The notes below the pieces were generated by a model that was not told where the DNA came from, made no database searches, and saw only the letters and a list, made by a program, of their open reading frames with translations. This document shows, one piece after another, positions 1 to 14,300 of a stretch of 64,000 bases of DNA. Every line of letters starts with the position of its first letter. Position 1 is the first letter of the stretch. This DNA comes from Chitinophaga nivalis (lineage in GTDB: Bacteria; Bacteroidota; Bacteroidia; Chitinophagales; Chitinophagaceae). Both the position numbers and the translations under genes were made by a program. The stretch lies in contig NZ_JAPDNR010000001.1 of assembly GCF_025989125.1 (NCBI RefSeq), forward strand, positions 5,072,087 to 5,136,086, written 5' to 3'.

Positions 1-2389
1 GCAATGGTACCCGATGCGGCTACCATCTGACCGTTACACTGGAAAGCCGTTGCATAGGTGGTACATTCCGTAGGCCCATACATATGTGTCAGCTGTACCG
101 CCGGATAAGCAGCCAGGAAACGGGTAACATGCTGCAACGACACCTGCTCTCCACCGAATAAAATCTGCCGCACCTGTTTCAATCCGGATGGCGCTTCTTC
201 TACCAGCGTATTGAACAAGGCGGTCGTAATAAAGAATACGGTAACCCCGCCGGCATACAGCAACTGATCCAGTTTGCTGATGTCGAGCATCACTTCTTTT
301 TCCGGGATGATGAAAGTAGCGCCATTCAGCAAAGCACCAAAAATATCAAACACCGATGCATCGAACGAGAAGCTGGACATACTCAACAGCTTATCCTCCG
401 GCGTGATCGTGATATAGTCCGTATTTTTCACGAGGCGGTTTACACTGCGATGTGCTACCATTACACCTTTCGGCTGACCGGTAGTACCGCTGGTATAAAT
501 CACATAGGCAAGATGATGTGCCTCACAGGCGGTAGCCGGATTCGTTTTCGGATAGGCGTTGGTGATAGTAATGTGCCAGGCTGTGGTGTCTACATTATCA
601 ATAATCACGGCGCTATCAGCTGTCAGTGCTTGCAGTGCGGCTGCATAACTATTGCCCGTCAGTACTACCCGGGTCCGCGTATCAGCAATGATATAGGCGA
701 TTCTGTCTTCCGGCCAGGAAGTATCCAGTGGTACATAAGCTCCACCAGCTTTGAGCACGGCCAGAATGCTAATCAGCATACCGGCAGATTTATCCAGGTA
801 GATGCCCACCAGGTCATCCGGTCTGATATCATAGGTAGCTTTCAGGTAGGCTGCCAGCTGGTTCACGCTTTCATTCAGTTCGCGGTAAGTCAGCTGTTGT
901 TCTTCCCCTATCAGCGCAATCTTGTCGGGCGTTGCGGCTACCTGTGCTTCAAACAGCTGTACAATGGTTTGGTCTGCCGGGTAGGTCGCAGCTGTATCAT
1001 TCCATTCGTGTACTATTTTATGTAACTGCTGCGGATGCAGGTACTGCAGGTCACCGATCCGGCAGGCCGCGCCACTGCGTTTCAGCGTAGCAAGCGTGCT
1101 TAAGACCGACAAATAAGTATCTACATAACCCGCCATGGTACCTGGTTCAAACAAGGCAGTCGCATAGTTGAACATACCACGGATGGTTTCTCCGCTGTCG
1201 TCCAGGGTAGCCGTCAGATCAAACTTGGCGACTTCGTGTCCGGCAGCATTGGCATACGGCGCAAACAAGCGGTTGAGTGGCGCGGCATCGCTGCCAAACT
1301 GCTGTACGCTGAACATTACCTGGAAGAGCGGATGCCGCGATGTATCTGCCGGTAGCTGCAGTTCTCCCACTAATTTTTCAAACGGCAGATCCTGATGCAA
1401 TTGTGCCGTTACCACGGAGGCACCTACCTGCCGGATAAAATCAATCAGTGACTGATCCGGACTGAGTTGTTCCCGCAATGCCCAGGTATTGACAAAGAAA
1501 CCGATCATGCCTTCTACTTCTCTGTGATGCCGGTTGGCCACAGGGCTACCTACGATGATATCTGATTGATTGGCATAACAACGCAACAGTAAGTAGTAAC
1601 CACTGAGCAGCAGGCTAAACATACTTACCTCCAGGTCTCTGGCCACTGCTCTCAGGGCATCGCTCACATTTTTATCCAGCGCAAATACGACATTATCGCC
1701 GGCATAATTTACCTGTGCCGGCCGTACCTTATCGGTAGGCAGGTGCAGGATTTCATAACCTGCCAGCTTTTCTTTCCAGTAAGCCAGTTGTGCATCCAAT
1801 ACAGCACCGGTCAGGTAATTCCGTTGCCAGCTGGCAAAGTCGCGGTATTGTATTTCCAGTGGCGGCAATAGCTCTCCTGCGGCAGTACCCGCCTGTAATG
1901 CTTCATAGTGGGCATAGTGTGCATACAGTTCTTTGATCAGGATGTCTGTAGACCAGCCATCGAAAGCAATGTGGTGGAATACGATACTCACATAATGTAT
2001 TGCTTCACCAGCAGTATGATGCAGGGTATACAGCTGTACCTGTACCGGATAGGCGGTGGCCAGCTGGAAGATGTGCCGGGCAGCTTGTTGTATGGCTGCT
2101 TCCAGTTCTTCGGTCGTATATACGTGTACGTGTGCAACCGGTAAAGGGTATTCCACATCATCGCATACCAGCTGATAACCGTTGCCTTCCGCCGTAGTAC
2201 GGATCACACTGCGCAGCACTTCGTGCCGGTGTACAATGGAACGGATGGCAAACAACAGTCCATCGGTTTGTGTTTCCGGTTGCAGTTGCAGCACAACCGG
2301 AATGTTATAGGCATTGGTACCTCCTTCAAAGGTTTCAATAAACCATAAACGTTCCTGCGCAAAGGACAACAGCTGCAACTCCGGCGCTA
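1..2389 (-). other. NRPS module 15 (cut by the window edge): C-A(Ile/Val/Leu)...
   Basis: The C domain has HHIAFDGWSTD near 1955-1985. The A domain starts near 950; its YTSGTTG loop lies near 480-500. FDASVFD, VFFITTA, ILFGGEQ, HMYGPTE and CTTY give D-A-F-F-L-G-M-T-Y, which shares most positions with Ile codes such as DGFFLGVVYK and DAFFYGITFK. A branched aliphatic residue is likely. The A10 Lys and the T domain lie outside the window. Confidence 0.82.
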
Positions 2390-5300
2390 CAACGGCCGCA
2401 CGGGTAATGCGGATAGCCGTATCCGTTACGGTATGTAGTTGCGCCGCCAGCCGGCGGATGGTTCTGCCGGTAAATATTTCCAATACCCGCATCCGGGTAT
2501 CCAGTCTTTTATTGAGGAGACTCACCAGGCGAATAGCCAGCATACTGTTACCGCCCAGGCGGAAGAAATCATCCAGTACACCGATTTCCGTTGCCGGCAC
2601 ACCTAATACTTCACTATAAATGGCACATAAAGCAGCTTCGGTATCATTGGCGGGCGCCTCATAAGGCGTGGTGTCTGCAAACAGCGGATCGGGCAATGCC
2701 TGCCGGTTCAGTTTACCATTTACCGTCATGGGCATTTCCGGCAACTGCATCAATACGGCGGGCAACATATACTCCGGCAGACAGGCAGCCAGATAAGCCT
2801 GTACGTCGCTTTCTGCCACTGGTGTAGCGGCGGCGAAGTAAGCCGCCAGGTATTTGCCATTGCCGCTAGCTTGCTCCCTTGCTACCACTACCGCCTGTTG
2901 AATACCCGGATAGGCAGCCAGGCGGTTTTCTATTTCGCCCAGTTCAATCCGGTATCCGCGGATCTTTACCTGGAAGTCGTTACGGCCGATATAAGCCAGT
3001 GAGCCATCCGGCAGGTATTTCACCAGGTCGCCGGTTTTATAGATCCGGCTATTGGCGCCTGTCGCTTTTTCTTCCGTTGTCTGGAAAGGATTATCGATAA
3101 AACGTTCCCCCGTTAACGTGGGTCGGTTCCAGTAACCTCTTGCCACACCGGCACCGCCGATATATAACTCTCCGATAGCGCCTGCCGGCACCGGTTTTAA
3201 CCGGGCATCCAGTACATACACCGAGGTATTGGCGATCGGGCGACCAATATGTACGTTATAATGATCTGCCGTGTTCAGCTGATTCAATGACCATACCGTA
3301 GTTTCTGTGGGTCCGTATACATTCAGCACCCAGGCTACCTGTGCGGAAGAGAATATTCTGTTCAGTAACTCGCGGGTAATGGCTTCTCCTCCTACAAACA
3401 GTTTCAATGCAGGATTATTGAACCGGATCTGATCCAAACCGGCTGATAACAATCCTGGTGTTAACTGAATGAAGGTATATTTACTGGTGTCGATATCCAG
3501 CCATTTATTATCCGACAATTCAATAAATCCGCCGCTGATCAGGGGCAACCCATATTCCAGGCCCCAGATATCAAATACATAACTGGTGACAGATAAAGTA
3601 TGGATGGCTTCTTCCGCGCCGAAATAGGTATGCCGGTAATAATGCAGCAGGTTCACAAAAGAATGATGGGCAATCATTACCCCTTTGGGATTACCGGTAG
3701 TGCCACTGGTATAGATGACATAATTGAGGTGATCCGGTGCAGCTGTGTGAACCGGGTTCATATTATGATAGTCTGCCGCCAGTTTTTCCTGCAGGGATAT
3801 ATTGTCCATATACACCGGTGTGGCCGTTGATCCTGTCATGAGTGTGGCCAGCGTATCTGCATATTTTTCATTGGTCAGTACAATACGTGTATCCGTATCT
3901 GTTAGGATATACTGTACCCGGTCTGCCGGGAATGCCGGATCTACCGGTACATAGGCGCCGCCTGTTTTCAATATCGCGATCACGGCGATCAGCATATAGG
4001 CGGAGCGGTCTGTATAGATGGCGATGAGGTCATCCGGCCGGATATCCCAATTGGCGCTGAGGTAAGCGGCCAGGCGGTTACTGCGTTCATTCAGTTCCCA
4101 ATAGGTCAGCTGTTCCGTTCCGCTGATAACGGCTATATTATCCGGTGTACGCGCCACCTGTGCTTCAAACAGCTCGCGGAACGTGGTGGTTGCCGGATAA
4201 AACGCCGATGTAGCGTTGCGCTCGTAGATAATATCTGTGTAGTGTGCCGGATTGAGGTAATTGATATCGCTCACTTTCAGCGCACGCTTACGCGATTGTC
4301 CGATAGCCGCCAGCTGCTGCAGAATAACCCGGTAGGTATCCATATAGGCGGTAATGGTAGCGGCATCAAATAAAGCCGTTGCATAGTTAAACACCCCATT
4401 GATACCATCGGCGCTGTCGTCGAGGGTAACCGACAAATCGAACTTGGCGGCCACCGCAGGTTCTCCGGCCTGATAAGGCGCAAATAACGGATGCTGCACG
4501 GGCTGCTCCTGTCCGAAATGCTGTACACTAAACAGCACCTGGAATATCGGATGACGGGAAGTATCCGGTATCACTTCCAGCTCACTCACCAGTTTTTCGA
4601 AAGGTAAATCCTGGTGGAGCTGCGCTGCAATGACTACGGCGCCTACCTGCCGGATAAAGTCTGTCACCGGCTGGTCTGCGGTGATCTCTACCCGGAGCGC
4701 AAGACTATTCACGAAACAGCCGATCATATCGGTAAGCCCCCGATAATGCCGGTTTGCAACCGGACTACCAATCACCAGATCGGTCTGACTGCTGTAACTA
4801 TGTAACAACAGGTAATAACCGCTGAGCATTAAGCTGTACATACTTACTTCCAGCTCTTTGGCCACTGCCCGTAATGCATCGCTGGTCACTTTGTCCAGTT
4901 TAAACAGGCTATCTGCACCGGCATACTGAATCAGTGCCGGCCTTTCTCTATCTGTAGGCAGGTTCAGTGGCACATAATCCGAGAGCTGTGTTTTCCAGAA
5001 AGACAGTTGTCTTTCCAGTACCTCACCTGAGAGGTACGAACGTTGCCATGCGGCAAAATCCTTGTATTGCAGCGGCAGCGCCGGCAGGGTGTATTGAGCA
5101 GCACGCAGGGTATCTCCTGCTGCCTGTGCTTCGAAGCCGGCGTAATGTTGCCCCAGTTCCCGCAGCAAAATATCGGATGACCAACCATCAAAGGCAATGT
5201 GGTGCAAGACTAATCCCAGATAATGGGTGGTATGGTCGCCTTCCTGCAGGATGTAGAGCTGCGCCTGCAGCGGATATTCTTCCGCCAGGTTAAACCTGTG

Positions 5301-8300
5301 AGCAGCCGCAGCGAGGATCGCTGCCTCCAGTTGCTGCCGGGTAAACACTTCCTGTTGTACTACCGGGAATGCCCCTACGTTATCGCCTACCTGCTGGTAA
5401 GCGGTACCAGCTGCACTGCTTCGGATATAACTGCGCAGGATTTCATGCCGTTGTACCACTTCCTGTAATGCGGCGATCAGCCATGCAACCTGGGTGGCAG
5501 GCAGCAGCTGCAATACCACCGGAATATTATAGGCACTGCTGCCACCTTCATATGCTTCAATAAACCATAACCGTTCCTGCGCAAAAGATAACCATTGCTC
5601 TTCCGGCCGGGACACTACCGGTGCTGTGATCACTACTTCTTCACTGGTACTGGTAAACAGGCGTGCAGCCAGTTCCCGGATCGTTCTGCTGGTGAAAATC
5701 ACCGACACGCCGATGGTGCTGTGCAGCGCTTTGTTAATCAAACGTACCAGGCGGATGGCCAGCATACTGTTCCCTCCTAACCGGAAGAAATCATCCAGTA
5801 CACTGATCTGTGCGGCAGGTAAGCCCAGCACTTCACTATAGATCGCACACAGGCGGGCTTCTGTTTCATTTTCCGGCGCCGCGTAATGTACCGTATCGGT
5901 AAATATCGGGTCCGGCAAGGCCTTGTGGTCTACTTTACCATTGACGGTCAGGGGTATCGTTTCCAAAGGCACCAGTACCGCAGGTACCATATAGTCCGGC
6001 AGGCCGGCACTCATATGTTCTCGTATCTGCTCCTGTTCCAGTGAAGTGGCCGCTGTATAATAGCCAGCCAGGTATTTACCACCGGCAGCCTGTTCTTTTA
6101 CCAATACAACGGCTTGTTTCACACCCGGATAAGCCAGCAACCGGTTTTCTATTTCACCCAGCTCAATGCGGTATCCCCTTATTTTCACCTGGGCGTCATT
6201 GCGGCCCATGTATTCCAGGTCACCACCTGGCAGGTAGCGTACCAGATCGCCGGTTTTATACAGGCGACCGTTGCGTTCCTCCTGTTTTTCTGCCGCTGTC
6301 CGGAAAGGATTGGTGATAAAACGTTCTGCGGTTAATGCCGGTAAATTCAGGTAACCGCTGGTGACACCGGCGCCGCCGATATACAGCTCCCCGATACCCC
6401 CCACGGGTACCGGTACCTGATGGGCATTTAACACATATAACGCCGTATTGGCAATAGGACGGCCGATATTGGCGGTACTACTGTTTGCCTGGTAATGATG
6501 CCAGGTCACACATACCGTTGTTTCCGTAGGTCCGTATTCGTTAATGATTTTTCCGGAGAAGGCATCTGCACTGATATCCGGTAGTTTCTCGCCTCCGGCG
6601 AAGATGAGCTGCAGTTCCGGCTGATGATCCATAAACGCAGACAAGAGTGCCGGCGGGATAAAGGAAACGGCTATACGCTGTTGTTGGATATATGCCGCCA
6701 GTTCCTCCAGCGAGGTTCTTAACCGGTTACTGTAGATATGTAAAGTATTGCCATTACACAATACCGGGAACGCTTCATATACAAAAGCATCAAATACATA
6801 GTTGGAATAACAGCCCACCTGCTCATATTTATCCAGGCTATGGGCCGGAATCAGCTCCATGATGAGATTAATAACTCCGCGATGCGGTACCATGACTCCT
6901 TTCGGCTTACCGGTCGTACCACTGGTGTAAATCACATACGCCAGATCGGTGGCGGTACTGCCGCCAGTCACCCGGGTAGCGGGGCTGGTGGCCAACATGG
7001 CCAGGAATGCAGGATCGTCTATACGCACCAAAGGTGTTGGTAAGGCAGTTAACGTGGCCGCCTGTACGCTATTGGTAAGTACCACTTTGGTACGGGTATC
7101 GGCCACAATATAGGCCAACCGGTCCTCCGGATAACCGGGGTCCATGGGTACATAGGCCCCACCGGATTTCAGTACGGCGAGAATGGCTACCAGCAGCTGT
7201 TCGGAACGATCCAGGCAAAGGGTTACCAGGTCGCCCGGGCCAATATGCCAGGTTGTTTGCAGGTAAGCTGCCAACCGGTTCGCCTGTTCATTCAGCGCGT
7301 GGTAACTCAGCTGTTGTGCTTCATATACCACGGCAATGCGATCGGGGGTTTGTTGTACCTGTTCTTCAAACAGCTGGTGAATAGTTTTTTCAGCCGGATA
7401 ATTTTTCGTGGTAGCATTCCACTTCTCTATGACGGTGGTATACTGACCGGCATCCAGGTAATGCAGGTCTTGTACCCGTTTACCCGCCTGCAGCGGATTT
7501 TTCAGCGCCGCCAGTTGTGTCAGTATGATGCGGAAGGTATCACTGTAACCAGCAATGGTAGCTGCTTCAAAAAGACTGGTCGCATAATTGAACTGGCCTT
7601 TGATGGTAGCGCCGCTATCATCTATCATCACCGACAGATCAAATTTAGCCGTCTGCTGGCCGCTGTCGGGCGCATAAGGCGTCAGCAATCCATTGAAGGC
7701 CGTAGTTTCTCCCTCAAACTGTTGCAAGCTGAAAATAGTTTGGAAAACGGGGTGCCGGGAAGTATCCGGGATCAGTCCCAGTTCATCTACCAGTTTCTCA
7801 AAAGGCAGGTCCTGGTGTAACTGGGCGGCTACCACGGCTTCCCCTACCTGACGGATAAACGTTTTCAGGGATTGTTCAGCAGCTATCTGTTCCCGCAATA
7901 CCAGTGTATTCACGAAGAAGCCGATCAGGCCTGTAATTTCCGCGTGATGCCGGTTGGCCACCGGTGTACCGATAACAATATCTGACTGGTTGCTGTAACT
8001 GCGCAGCAACAGGTAATAGGCACTCAGCAACAGGCTGAACATACTTACTTCCAGGTCTTTGGCCAGCGCTCTCAGGTCGGTACTGAGTGACGCTTCCAGC
8101 TCAAAGGCATGATTGGCGCCGGTATAGTCGATACGGGCAGGTCTTGCTTTATCTGCCGGCAGGTGCAGGGTTTCAAAGTCCTGTAGTTTATCTTTCCAGT
8201 AAGTCAGTTGTTTTGCCAGTACTTCACCGGTCAGGTATTCCCGCTGCCAGCGGGCAAAATCGCGGTATTGTATCTGTAATGCCGGCAGTGCATGGGTCTG

Positions 8301-11300
8301 TGCCCGTTGTATATCTCCGGTTGTTAATGCTTCGTAATGGTAATAACACTGCTCCAGTTCTTTCATCAGGATACCCGCTGACCAGCCATCAAAAGCAATA
8401 TGGTGCAGTACAATACTCAGGTAAACTATTTCTTCCGTTGGGGTTTGCAGGCGGTATAACTTCACCTGCAGCGGATATGTTTCCGTTAAATTAAATATGC
8501 GGCTGGCATCTTCCTGTAACGCAGCCTGCAAAGCTGTTTCCTCATAGAGGATGGTGTCTGTAATCAGGAAAGGTTGCACTACATCATCTATCAGCTGTTG
8601 ATAGCCCCTGCCTTCCGGCGTGGTTTTAATGAGACTGCGCAACACTTCATGCCGGTGTACTATGGTACGGAGTGCCTGTAACAGGTAGTCGGTATTGGTA
8701 GCTGCCGACAGCCGCCATACTACCGGAATGTTATAAGCGGCGCTGCCACCCTCATAGGCCTCAATAAACCATAAACGTTCCTGTGCAAAGGACAGCAACT
8801 GCTCTTCCGGATGATGGGCCACCGTCGCCATAATCTGTATGGCGGCTGGTTTTTCAGTATCGCCCAGTAACGCCGCCAGTTTACGGATGGTACGGCCGGT
8901 AAACACGGCGCCTATATTCAGGGCACTGTTCAGGTCCTGATTGATACGGCTCACCAGTCGGATGGCCAGAATGCTGTTACCACCCAGCCGGAAGAAATCA
9001 TCCTCTACTCCCACCTGTTCCGGCAACAGGTTCAGGATCGTGGCATAAATGGTACGCAGGCGGTCTTCCGTAGCGGTTGCCGGCGCCACATAATTTTCTG
9101 TTCCTGTGAAAAGCGGGTCTGGCAAAGCCTGACGATCTACCTTTCCATTAACGGTAAATGGTAATGCTTCCAGGTGCATCAGCACCGATGGTATCATATA
9201 GTCCGGTAAATAATCTTCCAGATAAGCCTCCAGTTTTTCGCGGCTTACCGGGATGGCAGCTACGTAATAACCAGCCAGGTACTTGCCGCCGGTGAGCTGC
9301 TCTTTGGCGATCACCACAGCTTGTTGTATACCAGGATACGCCGCCAGCCGGTTTTCTATTTCGCCCAGTTCTATACGGTGACCGCGGATCTTCACCTGGA
9401 AGTCGTTGCGGCCCACATATTCCAGGTTACCATCCGGTAAGTATCTCACCAGATCCCCTGTTTTATACAAACGGCTGTTGACAGCCCTTATTTTTTCTGT
9501 TGCTGTCTGGAAAGGATTATCGATAAATCGTTCCCCCGTGAGCGTAGGATTGTTCAGATATCCTCTTGCTACGCCGGCGCCACCGATATAGAGTTCGCCG
9601 GTGGCCCCTACCGGTACCGGTATGCCCTGGGGATCCAGTACATATAAGGTGGTATTGGCAATCGGACGGCCTATGATACTGCTGTTGCCACTATCCCGGT
9701 AAGGATGTAATGTAGCGCAAACCGTTATTTCCGTAGGCCCGTACTCGTTAATTAAGCTACCATAGAGAGATGATATCCGGAGATCGGGTAATTTTTCTCC
9801 CCCGGTAAAGATCACCTGCAAGGCTGGCTTATAAGGCAGCAATGCCGGCAATAAGGCCGATGGTATAAACGATACCGCTATCTGATGTGCGGCAATATAA
9901 GCTGTGAGCGCATCCAGGGAAGTACGCAGCTGATCGCTGTAGAGGTACAAACTGTTCCCGTTGCACAATGCTGGGAAGGCTTCATATACAAAGGCATCAA
10001 AAACATAATTGGAGTAACAGCCTACACGGGTATGCTGATCCAGCTGGTGCACAGGAATCAGTGCTGTGATCAGGTTGATGACACCCCTGTGTTCAATCAT
10101 CACGCCTTTAGGCTGGCCGGTGGTACCGCTGGTATAGATCACATAAGCCAGGTCTGTGGCACGGCTGGCCGGTACCGGATTTTCGGCCGAATAAGCGGCC
10201 AGTATCGCTTCAAATGCAGGTGCATCTATACCTACCACGGTTGTCGTCCGCGCAGCTAACGTCGCAGTATATACGTCGTTGGTCAATACTACTTTCGCCT
10301 GCGTATCTGCCAGCATATACGCTTTCCTTTCATCCGGATAGCCCGGGTCCATAGGCACATAAGCGCCGCCGGATTTCAGTACGGCCAGGATGGCGACGAG
10401 CATATGTTCGGAACGGTCCAGGCACAATAGTACCCGGTCGTCCGGGCGAATGTTATAAGTAGCCTGCAGCCATGCTGCCAGGCGGTTGGCCCGCTCATTC
10501 AGTTCGCGATACGTCAGTTGCTGCGCCATAAACACCACGGCGGTACGATCCGGTGTGCGGGCTGCCTGGGCTTCAAACAATCCGGTAATGGTTTGCTCCG
10601 TCGCATAGGGCTGAGCGGTTGCATTCCAGTCGTGGATCACCTGCTGGTGCTGCATGGGCGGCAGGTATTGCAGCTGATGGTTATCAATGGTGGGCTCCTG
10701 TAATACCTGCTCCAGCAAGGTATGCATGCCATCCAGTATGGCCTGCATTTGTTCCTGTGCAAATAATTCGCCGGCGTATTTCAACTGGCACACGATACTG
10801 TGACCGTATTCAAAAGCCACGGCGGCCATCGGATAATCCAGCTTTTCCATACCACCTTTGAAAACTACCGGCAGTTCATTTTCTACCCCACTATCGGCCG
10901 GCACCGGATAGTTTTCATATACAAACAAGGTATTGAACAGGCGTTCTCCCGCCTGTTGCAGTGTAGACAAATTAATGTCACTGCGACTATTGATTTCATT
11001 AATCTGTTCCTGCAATCTTTGTATTGCCGTAATGGTTGCCCCTACGTTATGTTCTACGATCACCGGCAATGTGTTGATGAAGAGGCCCACTGATTGTTCA
11101 ATATCATCTACCGGCAGGTTGCGACCGGATACGGTCATACCAGTAGCGGTGGTTTCGCTATGTCCGTATATCCTTAATTGTTTATGCCACAGGTATTGGA
11201 GCACCGCATTCACGGTAACGCCATAGGTCGCACACAGGGCTTTGAGCTGCTGATAAGCCGTTCCTGTCAGCTGCCAGGATAATTCTACCGGCTGCAGGAC

Positions 11301-14300
11301 GTGCCGGTAATCGGATACAATAATATTCCGTTGTCCGGGCTTCAACAAGCTGCTGAGATCTTCCCGCGAAATATGGCGGCTCACAGCGGCTTTCCAGTAA
11401 GCGGTATTGTCGCCCCGATTCGCCTGCAGATATTGCTGGGCAGCTACGTAGCTATTGTCTTGCGGGTAGTGGATGATTTGTCCTTTCACCAACTGTTGGT
11501 ACACCGTATGTACATGCCCCAGCAGCACCGGCATACTCCAGCCATCCAGGATCGCATGGTGATTACTGAACAGACACTGATAACGGGTATGGCTACACTT
11601 CACCAGGTATATCCGGAATAAAGCGCCGGCGGCCATGTCAAAGGAAATAGTTCTGTCGTTTTCCTGTAACTGCTGCATAAATGCGTCCTGTTCAGTGGCA
11701 GATAAAGCCGTAATATCTTCATACCGCCAATCCAGGTGCCCTGTTTTATCAACCACTTGCACCAGTTCCTCTTCCCACGCAAAACGCAGCCGTAATACCG
11801 GATACCGTTCCTGGGTAGCCTGCCATGCCTGTGCCAGCAGCGGCACTTCCAGGGCAGCGAGATATTCCAACTGTAGCTGTACGCGGTAGGCATCATCCAC
11901 AGTACCCTGGTTCAGGGCGTGGTAAATAAATCCTTCCTGCAGGCTGTTGGCCAGATAAACACCAGTAATTTCCCGATCGGCCTGCAGGATATCGAGGTAA
12001 TCCGGAGAGATGATCCGGTCTATATCACTGGCGGTTAAATAACTGCGCGGGGCAGCCGCCAGATGCGCAACCAGTTCTTCCAATACGGCCTGGTAACGGG
12101 CTGCCAGGGTTGTCAGTACAGCTGGCTCCAAACGACCGGCTACACTGAATTGCAGTTGTCCGTTGATCACCACACCATTAATATTGATCAGGTGCGGATC
12201 TGCATTACCCGGAGCAATGCCAATACCGCTGCCATCACTGCTGATCAACCAGCCGGTTTGCCTGTCGGGTTCTCCCTTATCAAATTGTCCGAGATAGTTA
12301 AAGCTGATGCGGGGCAGTGCTGCCGCAACATAACCAATCAGTGATCCGTACCCGATACCTTTGCCCGGTACCTGCCGCAGCATTTCCTTAACGGCAATAA
12401 TGGTAGCAGTGATATCACCAGAATGGGATATCAGTTCTACCGGATACATGGTCGTAAACCAACCGGTAGTGCGGGTAATATCAATAGCCGGATGTAATTC
12501 TTCCCGGCCATGCCCTTCCAGTAAAATGTGGTGACGATTCTGACCGGTGACGGTGGTTAAGGCAATGCTCAGTGCACTCAGTAAGAGATCGTTGATCTGC
12601 GTCTGATAAACGCGGCCGCTTTCCCGTAGCAACGAACCAGTTGTTGCCTGATCCAATACAACGGACGCATAGCTCACGGTAGTAGCAGCCATAGCTTCCA
12701 ATACCGCATTGCTGGCCGGGATGCCGGCTGCCACCTGCGACCACCAGGCATTTTCTGCCGGGTCGGCGGTTAATTTATAATCCGTAATAACGTTTATCCA
12801 TTGACGATAGCTGGTTCCTTTGTCGCCCAGTATCAGCCCTGCATCCCGCGGTGATCCATGCATAATGATATCGTCGTACAACTGTTGCAGATTTTCCGTG
12901 ATAATCCGCCAGCTGACAGTATCAATGAGCAGGTGATGTGCGGCCAGGAAAATACGGGCGCTTCCATCTGCATATCCTTCCAGATACCCTGTTTGCAACA
13001 ATTTGTCGCCCAGGATATCAAAATCAGCCTGCCAGCTGGTCAGCAGCTGTTGCAATGCTTCCGGAGACGCATACTCACGTATATCCGCCACTGTGAGTTG
13101 TACCGGCGCTACTTCCCCCTGATAATGCTGGGTAAATCCGTCGGTAGTGCGGTTAAAACGAATGCGTAATCCGTCGTGATAACCTAATAACAACGTGATA
13201 GCCTGTTCCAGGATAGTCTTATTCAGTGCCGGTACCCTGATCAGGAAAGATTGGTTCCAGTGCTGATAATCCCGGAAGGTACCGGTTTCCATATGATGGA
13301 AAAACCATTCCTGGATTGGCAACAATGGCATCGTACCACTCAGCAATCCCTGTTCGGTGGTTAACCGGATGGTGTTATGTATATTTTTGGCAATGACGTG
13401 GGTATAAAGGGCGCCAATGGTTCTGTACTGGAAAATATCCTTCACACTCACCTGCATGCCTGCACGTTGTCTTAAACGGCTCACCAGCTGAATACTGACA
13501 ATACTATCTCCCCCTAAGCGGAAGAAGTCATCACGGATACCCACTTTGGCTACCGGCAGGCCCAAAACATCTGCATAGATTTCACACAGCCTGGCTTCTG
13601 TTTCGTTTTGTGGTGCTTCGTAATTACTATCATCTGTAAACAGTGGATCCGGCAAAGCCTGACGATCCAGCTTCCCATTGACGGTCAACGGTAACCGGGT
13701 CAGGTGTACCAGGGCGGCAGGCACCATATAATCCGGCAGGTATTCGTGCAGATAAGCCAGTATGGTTGATGGATCCATGGCAGTTTCGGCTACATAATAG
13801 CCTGCCAGATATTTACCTCCGCCGGCGGCCTGGTCTTTCGCCAGCACAATGGCTTGCTGTACTCCCGGGAAGGAAGCCAGTCTGTTCTCTATTTCTCCCA
13901 GCTCTATACGGTGACCCCGGATCTTCACCTGGAAGTCGTTACGACCAATATATTCCAGGCTGCCATCCGGCAGGTACCGCACCAGGTCACCGGTTTTATA
14001 CAACCGGCTGTTGGTACCCGTAGCTGTTTCTGCTGCCGTACGGAACGGATTGGCAATAAATCGTTCCTCCGTTAACGTAGGTCTGTTCAGGTAACCGGTA
14101 GCCACACCAGCACCGCCGATGTACAGCTCTCCGATAGCACCTGTGGGCAATGGCACCAGCTGATTGTTCAAGACGTAGGCATAGAGGTCTGGAATAACCG
14201 TACCAATGAGCGATCCCCTGTCCAGCTCCGTAGCGGTGATACGCTTATAGGTCACGTGTACCGTGGTTTCTGTAATACCGTACATATTGATCAGCTGCGG